NCBI GenBank assembly: GCA_049999725.1
Contig: JBNGIS010039021.1
Location: 1 to 21,493 of the forward strand
Source of the DNA: Haplomitrium mnioides
Lineage: Eukaryota > Marchantiophyta > Haplomitriopsida > Calobryales
Length of the DNA: 21,493 nucleotides
Direction of reading: 5' to 3'
Shown here piece after piece: positions 10,430 through 18,556 of the stretch. Position 1 is the stretch's first letter, and every line of letters starts with the position of its first letter. The notes beneath the pieces are model-generated. The model worked only from the letters and a program-made list of their open reading frames with translations, did no database searches and was not told where the DNA came from. Both the position numbers and the translations under genes were made by a program.

Positions 10430-10544
10430 TGTCATAGGGACCATATATAACCCTATGTAAGTAGTTGTACATTCAGTCATTCCAACTATTCTACTCTCAC
10501 TCTCGGAAGCTCTTGTGTATGTGCGTGGTGCTCATGCGATAGTA
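10430..10544 (+). repeat. Copia 5' LTR (115 bp)
   Basis: It begins TGTCATAGGGACC and ends GCGATAGTA. It aligns over its whole length with 18439-18555, including the nearly invariant block TAACCCTATGTAAGTAGTTG. A TATA-like ATATATAA lies at about 10443-10450, and would place the transcript start inside this very short LTR. The terminal CA of the family is mutated to TA here and kept as CA in the 3' copy. Confidence 0.88.
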
Positions 10545-10558
10545 CGTTATCAGCACGA
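10545..10558 (+). promoter_or_regulatory. Primer-binding site, candidate half-tRNA-Ile type
   Basis: CGTTATCAGCACGA begins at the first base after the 5' LTR, where a minus-strand primer site must be. It does not start with TGG, the complement of a mature tRNA 3' end. From remembered tRNA sequence it is complementary, 14 of 14, to positions 27-40 of cytosolic tRNA-Ile(IAU) if the C at the seventh position pairs with inosine 34. Copia of Drosophila is known to use a cleaved initiator-tRNA half in the same way. Confidence 0.65.
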
Positions 10559-12600
10559 AAGGACTCTACATTTTTTTTCCATCTCCCGCATGCGCTCTAC
10601 CTGCACCAACACTTGAGAGAACATCAGCGTACACATTTTTCTCCTCTGCGCGAGACCTTTTTTTTCCTCAAGTTCACTTTTTTTTCTCTCGCAGAATGCT
10701 TTAACAGTGGAAGTTTGCAGCGCAGATCATTCCTTTCATTCATTTGAGCGTTCTATCCTTTTTTTTTCTCTAAAGGATTACTCCTTTTTTTTCTTCTTCA
10801 CGCCCCACCCTCTTTCCTTTTGAATGTCCCTCCGTACGGGCTAGGGCTCTCTCTCTTGCTCACGGCTCGTCTATCTCTTGCTCACAACTCTTCTCTCCTG
10901 CTTGCGGCTTGTCTATCTCTTGCTCGTAGCTTGTCTCTCTTGCTCGCGGCTCGTCTACCTCCTTCTCGCGGCTTGTCTCTCTTGCTGTTCGCAACTTGCC
11001 TCTTATTGCTCGCGACATTTGCCTATTGCTCTCCTGCTGCATGCGGCACTCATCTCCTGCTCGTCAACGCCCAAATATTTTCTCGACTTTGTTTTTCTCT
11101 TTAATCGATGTAGATTCTTCACCAGCTAGGCCCTGCGCACTGCTTACCCTTGGTGGACGACAACTCCATTTCCACTCAACTTGTCTCTACCTGGCGCAAC
11201 CGGTAACTCTTAAAGTTCTCTTTGTCTCTCACTTGGAGGACTACATTTCTGTTTTTCTGGTTGACTACTCATCTGGGTGACATCCTGCGACCGCTCAATT
11301 GGAGACTTTCCTCCTATTTTGGTTTACACTTGGCGACCTTACTCCCGTCCACGTTTTCACCATTCATCCCTTCTTTTTCTTTCCTCATTTGTTGTTCTTT
11401 CTCTGTTCGACGATGCTTGAGCAACTTAGCTCATATTTTGTTGACTCGCCAACCCTGTGCACGCTCAAAGCTAGCCTACATTGCATATGTATGACCTATC
11501 TGCCTTTACTATTTATCTATGAGCAGCTGATATTGTTTCCTTGATAGCAAACAGGTCATACACCTCCTTCCCCCCTCTCTGATTGTATTGCTAACTTCTA
11601 TGCTTACGACCTAGGACTGTATCTCTTCACCATTTCTTCGTGACATCAGAGATTATTGGACCTCTTTCATCTTACCTTCCTTCGTTCATTTCTAACATTG
11701 AAAGACTAGAACTAATCTCACATTCTGGTACAAGCTTGCTTTGTTTCTGAACAAGTGCTTTCCCTACCACCAAGAGGAGCAGTATTCAAGCAAGGGAAAG
11801 GTGAGACACATGCTACACAAACCTATGCACAAGTTCAACCCACCTGTTTATGCAACATCGAAGACCCAAGCGACTACACAGAGACTACATCAACACTCAA
11901 CAAAAGAGTGACACTGCATCTTGGCACTTCAAGCTCTTTCACTCTGTTCTTCATCACATCTTGGTTCAACTTTCTCAACCTATCCTATTGAGTATATTTT
12001 ATTCTTTCTCTTTGCTATTTGAATGATCTCATTCCCCACGAGGGATATAATTGTTGATTCTAGATCACTTCTTGTTACAAGAGAATCATACTAACCTGAG
12101 CACTGACCCTACCACCTCCTAAGATAAACCTTTATCTAGCCATACCTGCAACGACTCTATTTTTTTTACAACACCAGATTTGCAGAAAGGCACTACAACG
12201 ATAGGAGGCTAGGTCTGGTTAAACTCAAAGCGCATCAACAGGGCAGATCTAGGGGATACGATTTCGGCACACCAGAAGACATAGACAAACAATTCCAGGG
12301 CAGTCTCTTCAATCATTAGCAACATTTCATTCTTTCATTTCAGTTCTCGGTGATTCATACCGATTGATCTGCAGCTAGTCCAATTATTTCCTATTTTTAT
12401 TTCAATTATTTGATTTTTCTGCTTAAGGCAGAAAACATAAACAGGTACTAGGGTCCGTGATCGACCAGATTTCGGTCCATCACACATCTGTACATAGTGC
12501 AGAACATCGCAGCCCTGACCCAGCAGCTGCATTTGCCAAAACTTCTGGTTTATCTACCTCCTTCACAGGTACTCCCAACAAAACAGAGAATAGGTAAAAC
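10559..12600 (+). other. Long pyrimidine-rich Copia leader
   Basis: About 2 kb between the primer site and the gag ATG, far longer than the few hundred bases usual for Copia elements. The first 1.1 kb is C/T-rich with many T8 runs and contains a tandem repeat. The remainder is mixed. Frames such as 10820-11104 and 11222-11494 are leucine/serine-rich by-products of the composition and are not called as genes. A donor-like AAAG|GTGAGA at 11801 and an acceptor-like TTTCATTTCAG ending at 12343 could bound a leader intron; this is speculative. Confidence 0.55.
10849..11038 (+). repeat. Degenerate 20/22-bp minisatellite in the Copia leader
   Basis: The core CTTGCT (with variants CCTGCT, CCTTCT, ATTGCT) followed by CGCGGCTTGTCT-like sequence recurs at 10855, 10877, 10897, 10919, 10939, 10961, 10981, 11005 and 11025. 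The spacings are 22, 20, 22, 20, 22, 20, 24 and 20 bases. This alternation makes a 42-base higher-order unit. Copies are diverged, so the array is old. Confidence 0.8.
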
Positions 12601-13524
12601 ATGACATCAGTTGAATCTCTAAAATTTCAAGCTCTAAAACTGGATGGCTCCAATTATTGTTCTTGGTCACTTGCTGCCACGACATACTTGACATCCAAAG
12701 CTATCCGTGAAGTCATCAACTCAGATGACAACGTCACCTCGTGTGACGTAGCCAGAGCGTTGATCCTACTCAAACACCATATGGTAGAACCCCTCAGGCT
12801 TCAGTTTCTCAATTTTCACAGTTCCCATCTACTATGGGAAGAACTCAAACTCAGATTCGACCATCTGACAATGATATCGCTCCCAACAGCGAGACACAAT
12901 TGGATCAACCTACGAGTCCAGGACCATACGTCCATTACAAATTACAACAACGAATTATTTCACATAGTCTCACAACTAGCAATCTGCGGCCACCTCATAA
13001 CTGACAAAGAACAGATAGAGAAAACTCTATCTACATTCCCTATGAGCAATCTCATCTTGGCATCTCAATATCGCAACATGCGATTCAATCGGTACTCCAA
13101 ACTCATAGCATATATGCTACTTGCTAAAAAGCACCAACTACTACTCGTAGAAAATGCAAAGAAGCGACCCCCAGGGTCAGCCGCACCTCATCTGGACCCT
13201 GAATCACATTTTACAAGCACCAACCGTTACCCTCGCTCTAGGAACAAACAATTTTTCAGAGGTAGAGGAAGAAGTAACTTTAGATTCATGGGGAGCGTAA
13301 GCCGGCCGACCAGCAGTCGACCTCCCAATGCAAACCACAGGGATAGAAATCCCAACCGTCGTATTCCAATGACACCGAAAACGTGCCCCAACGCACATGA
13401 CACAATAGAGGTGGCAAGCAGTCATATAGAGGCCGACAGAATACATCTGGTCTGCGTCAAAAACAAACTACATGCATTAGGTGTGGCACACGTGGCCACA
13501 CTCAACACACATGCAAAGTGCTAG
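12601..13524 (+). pseudogene. gag: Copia gag (UBN2-like), frameshifted before the zinc knuckle
   Basis: The Gag forms the virus-like particle. The ATG at 12601 has A at -3 and starts a 307-codon frame. It opens with LKLDGSNYCSWSLAATTYL, the typical start of plant Copia gag (UBN2 family), followed by HLLWEELKLRFDHL and LRVQDHTSITNYNNELFHIV, and an Arg-rich tail (RGRGRSNFRF). The single CCHC knuckle is not in this frame. It is read at 13473-13514 one frame over as CIRCGTRGHTQHTC, so a frameshift lies between about 13360 and 13470. The last part of the 307-codon frame is therefore out of register. Confidence 0.85.
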
Positions 13525-13529
13525 CGCAC

Positions 13530-14079
13530 CTAACGCGCCTATACTAGCAAAGCACCAAACCTCACACTCATGAGGTATAGGGAAACTTACTGGAAATGGC
13601 AAACAATGATGAATATCCACAATACAATGTACATCCTGAAAATCATATGACTCAATCAGCACTGTTTGACCAGAAACATAGATCTGAGATAACATTCATT
13701 GTAGACAGCGATTCTTCGCATACTCTCTTGCAAGACCGCAAATATTTCTCATCCATCACCCCTTCTTCTAGGCCAATGACTACTATTACATGCCATAATC
13801 AAATTGAAGAAGGACATGGTCCAACGACCATCATTTTTCCAAATGGAACAAGACTGGACATCAAATCAGCAATTTATGCACTTGCAGCAACCAAAAACTT
13901 CACCAGTTTCCAAGATATCCAACAAAACGGTTCACATTCAAACATGATAATTTCAAGACAAAGAAGTCCTCCGCATCCTGACTCAAACCATAACAAGCTT
14001 TGACATACAAGAATCTTTCCCTCTATCATCACCGCGATTATACACCACAAAAATATTCTCATATCATGACTCTACAAAA
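13530..14079 (+). pseudogene. pro: Copia aspartic protease (active site altered)
   Basis: The frame at 13596-14003 covers the protease that processes the polyprotein. FIVDSDSSHTLLQDRKYF is the active-site strand; the usual Asp-Ser-Gly reads Asp-Ser-Asp, which should abolish activity. It continues with TTIIFPNGTRLDIKSAIYA and NFTSFQDIQQNGSHSNM, matching the end of the domain in this Copia lineage. Beyond 14003 the frame is broken before the integrase. Confidence 0.78.
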
Positions 14080-14894
14080 ATGGTATCTATAGCTATTACA
14101 TGGCACAACCGCCTTGGACATCCAAGCCGCGACATGTTCTACCACATTAAGAAGGACAGAAAAGGCATACCAGAAAATGTGCATCCACTGCCATTGCAAA
14201 CTCCATGCTTAGCATGCGTACAAGGCAAATTGAAAATTGCACCTTCTCATGACAAGATAGCAATCTCGATCTCCCAATTTCTCGAGAGGATCCATGTTGA
14301 TGTTTGTGAGCCCATCCACCCACCATTAAGACCATTAAGATACTTTCTTATCACCATCGATGCATCATCCAAATGGTCAGAATTATCCCTTCTTACAACC
14401 AAAAACATGGTCTTCTCGAAACTGTTGTCCCAAATTTTGAAACTCTCATCACAATTCCCTGGTTACCCATCAGAAACCTGAGAGTGGACAATATTGGAGA
14501 ATTCTCTTCACATATCTTTGATGACTTCTGCACATCTGTCGATATAGACATACAATACTCAGTACCACATGTACATTTCCAAAATGACATCGCAGAATCG
14601 GCTATTAAGAGAATCCAACTCATAACAAGATCATTACTTCTAAACTCAAATCTCCTCACCACTGCTTGGGGATATGCGGTCATGCATGCAACAACTCTAT
14701 TGCGTTATAAACCATCTACATTCAACAAGAATTCCCCACACCAACTTACAGCAAGAATTCCAGCAGATTTATCACATCTACGCATATTTGGCTGCTTGGT
14801 TCTTGTCCCAATTTTAGGACCACATCAAACAAAAATGGGACCACAATGTCGAAAAGGCATATACATTGGTTTTGAGTCCCCTTCTATCATCTGA
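14080..14894 (+). pseudogene. pol: Copia integrase (GAG-pre-integrase and DDE core), one frameshift
   Basis: The integrase inserts the cDNA into the chromosome. The first frame (14080-14481) holds the HHCC finger, WHNRLGHPS and CLACVQGK, then LERIHVDVCEPIHPP with the first catalytic Asp and YFLITIDASSKWS. The product then moves into the next frame near 14470. There it continues LRVDNIGEFSSHIFDDFC (second Asp), VHFQNDIAESAIKRIQL (Glu) and LRIFGCLVLVPILGPHQTKMG, and ends at a TGA after SPSII, where relatives have Arg, a CGA-to-TGA change. All three DDE residues are present. Confidence 0.87.
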
Positions 14895-15533
14895 TACCTT
14901 GAACCCTCAACATTTGATGTGTTTAAGTCTCAATTCGCAAGCTGTCAATTTTTGGAAGAATGTTTTCCACATTTGACACAAGAGGAAAAGACCATAAGAC
15001 CAAAACCTGAGGACAATTTAATATGACACCAACATTTGCCACTGGATTTCGATCAACAAAATGGACATTCAAATGCTAAAGTCAGAAGACTCCTCAATTT
15101 ATAGTAGATATTGGTTAAAATACCTGATGCATTTAACAATGCCTCCAGCATTACAAAATCGCACATAGAAGCTGCAAACACTCCAGTGCGACTCCAAAAA
15201 ATTGATACACCTGCAACTGATATACAACCCAAGGCAAAGCGTGGCAGACCTATAGGCTCAAAGAATAAGCCTAAACCATCGACGTCAATGAACATTGCTA
15301 CAGAGAACAATGAAATAGCAATTGATTATTCCCATACCGGTCGAATATGGGACAGATCCCAGACCACTATGGATGATTTATTTGCATTCTTTGTATCACA
15401 ATCTATAGACAAGGATATGCCTGATCCTTTATCTATAAGAGAAGCACAATCAAGAACTGCTTGGCCCCAATAGGAAAAGGCAATTAATTCGGAACTTGAC
15501 TCTCTCATAAAACGACAAGTTTTTGGATCCATC
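14895..15533 (+). pseudogene. pol: Copia integrase C-terminal linker with AT-hook
   Basis: The same reading frame continues past the stop at 14892 (YLEPSTFDVFKSQFASCQF), with further stops near 15024 and 15105. A cleaner stretch at 15111-15473 holds VKIPDAFNNASSITKSHIEAAN, then a basic segment at 15231-15278 with KRGRPIGSKNK. Its RGRP core (15240-15251) fits the AT-hook, a minor-groove binder of AT-rich DNA. After the hook comes a hydrophilic stretch up to AWPQ, then a TAG at 15471 where relatives have Trp. This linker joins integrase to RT. Confidence 0.75.
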
Positions 15534-15880
15534 ATGCCTACACCCCTTGATGTGCATTTAGCAGATTACATATCTATTTTTGTCCACAAATTTAATGCAA
15601 AAGGTGATGTCACAAGATACAAGGCAAGATTAGTGGCCAAAGGATACACTCAAATTCCTGGACGTGACTATGACCTCATATACTCACATGTCATGGACAT
15701 TATTACTTACAGATACATGATAGCATTCGCTATCCAATGTCATCTAACTATGGATATAATGGACATCATTACTGCTTACTTATATGGTACTCTAGATACC
15801 CAGATTTTTATGAAGGCAACCCTGAGCTTATATCAAGAATGGCATTTCACATTCAGGGGGAGAACAACTAAAGTGCATAT
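15534..15880 (+). pseudogene. pol: Copia reverse transcriptase, N-terminal half
   Basis: RT fingers and first palm block: FVHKFNAKGDVTRYKARLVAKGYTQ, then GRDYDLIYSHVMDIITYRYMIAFAIQ, and MDIMDIITAYLYGTLDTQIFMKA with the first catalytic Asp in IMDIITAYLYG. The frame is open from 15474 to the stop at 15888. Between about 15835 and 15880 the frame shifts by one base into that of the repeat block and the second RT half. The block normally following MKA (a short variable loop before the SLYGLKQSG motif) is here replaced by the repeat array. Confidence 0.87.
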
Positions 15881-16621
15881 GGACCTTTAGTCCCAAATGG
15901 CCCAAATTCTGAGATTAGACCTTTTGTCTCTCATGGCCTAACTTCTGAGATTAGACCTATTGTCTCTCATGGCTCAAATTTTGAGAATGGATCTTTAAGC
16001 CCTCATGGCCTAAATTCTGAGGTTGGACCTTTTGTCCCTCATGACATGCACTATAAAAATGGATCTTTAGTCCACAGAGGAACAATGATTCAAAATGGAC
16101 CTTTTGTCCACAAAGACCTCAATTTGAGAAAAGGACCTTTTGTCTTCAATGGCCAACAAATGAAAGGACCTTCTGTTTGCAAAAGGCCACTGCCAATCCA
16201 GAAAGGACCTTTAGTCCTCACATCTAAAAGACGATGCCAAATGATGGAAACTAAGATACACAAGCAAATCAATGGACCTTTAGTCCAGCCAGCGCTCTTG
16301 CTGAGCAAGCAGCAAATCAATGGACCTTTAGTCCAGCTAGCGCATTTGCTAAGCAAGCAGCAAATCAATGGACCTTTAGTCCAACCAGCGCATTCGCTGA
16401 GCAAGCAACAAATCAATGGACCTTTAGTCCATCCAACGCACTCACTAAGCAAGCAACAAATCAATGGACCTTTAGTCTAGCCAGCGCATTCGCTGAGCAC
16501 GCAGCACTCCAAAGGACCTTTAGTCCAGCCAGCTAACTTGCTGAACAAACAAAGCTGCAGAGGACCTTTAGTCCCACATATATACAAGCTGCAAAGTGGA
16601 CCTTTAGTCCCCCATCATCAA
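15881..16621 (+). repeat. In-frame 36/48-bp tandem repeat block splitting the Copia RT
   Basis: Eighteen units start with a Gly-Pro-Leu/Phe-Val codon set, at 15881, 15917, 15953, 15989, 16025, 16061, 16097, 16133, 16166, 16205, 16274, 16322, 16370, 16418, 16466, 16514, 16562 and 16598. The first eight are 36 bases apart (12 residues). From 16265 to 16552 the units are 48 bases (QINGPLVQPAHSLSKQ). All spacings are multiples of three, and the frame is that of the second RT half. Nine units carry the exact imperfect palindrome GGACCTTTAGTCC. There is no stop from 15881 to 16477; the first is a TAG at 16478 caused by one C-to-T change inside a unit. Confidence 0.93.
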
Positions 16622-17300
16622 AGTATTCTACATGACAATGTGAAGGTGGCAAAGCTATCTATAAATGCATCTGGATCACATATCGATCAATTAGGCACAC
16701 AAATGGCAATTCAAGTCCTGAGATCGATATATGGACTTAAACAGAGTGGTAGAAAGTGGTACTAGAGATTCAAATCAGAAATGATGACACTAAATTTTAC
16801 AAATGATTACATTTCTCCATGCCTATCTATGAAACACCAAGGCTCTGAATATGTCATAGTTGCACTTTATATAGACGACATAAACATTTTTGGCACAAAA
16901 GCTTTAGCTGCCAATACTATCGCCAAACTGAAAGATATATTTGAAATGCGAGACATTAAAGAACCTGATTTCTATCTCGGAATCTAGTTTGAGCATATGC
17001 CCAATGGTATTCTGATCCATCAATCCACATAGATGGCCAAGATTCTCAAACAATTCAATATGGACAATGCTCATCCAACGTGCACCCCAATAGAACTAAG
17101 ATCTTTGGACCCAACAAAAGACATGTTTGGAAAACGAAAAGAACATGAACCAATTCTGGGATCAGAATAACCATACCTGTTGGCAATAAGAGCACTCATG
17201 TACGTTGCAAATCAGACCAGACCTGATATATCTTTTGTAGTAAATATGCTCGCAAGGCACAGCTCCCAGCCCACCATTCGCTACTAGAATGGGCTCAAAT
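16622..17300 (+). pseudogene. pol: Copia reverse transcriptase, C-terminal half
   Basis: RT resumes after the repeats with LRSIYGLKQSGRKWY (a TAG follows at 16763), then GSEYVIVALYIDDINIFGT, where YIDD at about 16869-16880 keeps the polymerase Asp-Asp pair, and FEMRDIKEPDFYLGI, closed by a TAG at 16985 where relatives have Gln. Further stops follow at about 17030 and 17167. The connection continues as PYLLAIRALMYVANQTRPDISF. The frame stays constant, so the defects from 16622 onward are nonsense changes only. Confidence 0.88.
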
Positions 17301-17860
17301 GCATTTTCAGATACCTGAAAGGTACAAAGTACATGGGACTCTTTTTCCCTAAAAATACATCAAATGATATTGTTGGTTATGCCGACGCTGGATACTTATC
17401 TGATCTTGATGATGCAAAGTCTCAAATAAGATATGTCTTCCTTAAAAAAAGCACTGCTATCCCATGGAAGAGCACCAAGCAAACTATTACTACTACCTCG
17501 ACCAATCATGTAGAGATCATTGCCCTTTATGAGGCTAGTAGGGAATGTATATGGCTCAGACAACTTATTGACCATGTCAACATCAATACGGGCCAACCCA
17601 TACTTGATTCCCCTACTGTAATATACAAGAATAATTGACCATGTGTTGACCAGATTGCTCAAGGCTTTATTAAGGGCGACTGAATTAAACATATTGTTCC
17701 TAAGTTCTTTTACACCCATTAGCAACATGGTGATAAAATCAATGTCTAATGGATAGCAAGCAAAGATAACAGAGCAGATATCTTCACCAAACCACTTCCA
17801 CTTGCCCTATACATTGCATATACTAAGGGGCTTGGTTTGAGAAGACTCCCTGAATTATAG
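17301..17860 (+). pseudogene. pol: Copia RNase H (inactive)
   Basis: RNase H removes the RNA strand during cDNA synthesis. IFRYLKGTKYMGLFF leads in, then VGYADAGYLSDLDDAKSQ (first Asp), TTTSTNHVEIIALYEASREC (Glu), and VIYKNN at 17618-17635, where the family's Glu-Asp-Asn is expected. The catalytic Asp reads Asn at 17630-17632, immediately before a TGA. The last block ASKDNRADIFTKPLP (about 17761-17805) is still clear after three more stops, and the product would end near LGLRRLPEL at about 17858. Confidence 0.86.
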
Positions 17861-17883
17861 TAGCACAATGTACAATAACTACT

Positions 17884-17885
<2 letters not shown>

Positions 17886-17944
<59 letters not shown>
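17886..17944. repeat. (TA)n microsatellite
   Basis: About 29 uninterrupted TA dinucleotides just after the end of Copia pol. It can form a cruciform and is prone to length error. Confidence 0.97.
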
Positions 17945-17946
<2 letters not shown>

Positions 17947-18429
17947 CCACCTCTCTCTGACCTTCAGTCATGAAGATCAAGGATTGCAAATATGATCATT
18001 TATTTTGAAGCAAATGCATAATCTTGTCTAAATACCATAGAGGTAATGATAGGAGCATATTATATCAGAAGCTAACATCACTTCTCAGCTTTTGAGGCTG
18101 ACATCATTTTTTAGACAGATCTTTAGGACACAAAAAGAGGACACAACAATGCAACAGTGAAGACGCAACAACACCACGCAGCGGTATGATGACACTGCCA
18201 TACTCTTGAAAGCAAAAATTTTGAAAAGTTTTTCTTTTTGACATTACGATTATTTACACACACTCCACACTATATCATAATCCACCTATAAATATGTGGT
18301 GGCACTCTTTCCCTAGGAAGAAAGTGGGAGGGTTTTAATGAGACCACACATACATAGATTTGGATCTGAACTTCCATAGATATATAGTTCTTTTAAAATG
18401 TGGCTGATTCTTAGCAAGAAGAATCAACC
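17945..18429 (+). other. Copia 3' untranslated region
   Basis: Non-coding stretch between pol and the polypurine tract, without an open frame of note. It includes a TATA-like CTATAAATA at about 18285 and CAACA-rich DNA at 18138-18180. No extra gene (such as an env-like frame) is present. Confidence 0.6.
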
Positions 18430-18438
18430 AAGGGGGAG
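18430..18438 (+). promoter_or_regulatory. Copia polypurine tract
   Basis: AAGGGGGAG lies directly before the 3' LTR, the position and sequence typical of the plus-strand primer in plant Copia elements. Confidence 0.85.
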
Positions 18439-18555
18439 TTTTATAGGGAGCACATATAACCCTATGTAAGTAGTTGTACATTCATTCATTCCAACTATTC
18501 TACTCTCGCTTTTGGAAGCTCTTGTGTGTGTATATATGATGCTCATGTGATAACA
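18439..18555 (+). repeat. Copia 3' LTR (117 bp)
   Basis: Counterpart of 10430-10544. It begins TTTTATAGGGAGC (the TG start is changed to TT) and ends GTGATAACA with the canonical CA. It shares TAACCCTATGTAAGTAGTTG exactly with the 5' copy. Confidence 0.88.
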
Positions 18556-18556
18556 A

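Larger units (their letters stand above)
10430..18555 (+). mobile_element. Ty1/Copia LTR retrotransposon, nearly full length, degenerate
   Basis: About 8.1 kb. The order gag, protease, integrase, RT, RNase H identifies Ty1/Copia (Pseudoviridae). Both ends are defined: a short LTR at each side (10430-10544 and 18439-18555), a primer-binding site abutting the 5' LTR, and a polypurine tract abutting the 3' LTR. By eye the LTRs differ at roughly 16 positions plus a 2-base gap, so the insertion is old. The five bases outside each end do not match (TTATT left, AAAGC right), so a target-site duplication is not preserved or recombination has occurred. Unusual features are the 2 kb leader, the in-frame repeat block inside RT, and an AT-hook between integrase and RT. 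Confidence 0.9.

Noticed and set aside
10820-11280. Overlapping + frames rich in Leu, Ser and Cys in the Copia leader
   Set aside because: Products of the CTTGCT-type minisatellite and C/T-rich composition; two frames are open at once, as expected of a repeat.
16090-16464. Minus-strand Cys/Trp-rich frame of 124 codons within the repeat block
   Set aside because: Antisense translation of the GPLV repeats; its regular cysteines come from the repeat period and not from a real cysteine-rich protein.
15881-16621. Repeat block considered as a CRISPR-like array or as grass MITE ends containing GGGACTAAAGG-like words
   Set aside because: Spacers are not unique, the units are in frame with RT, and the likeness to MITE termini covers only the short core.
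18282-18330. CTATAAATA considered as the promoter of a longer Copia LTR
   Set aside because: The 5' side has no matching sequence upstream of 10430, and the polypurine tract at 18430 fixes the LTR start downstream of this site.
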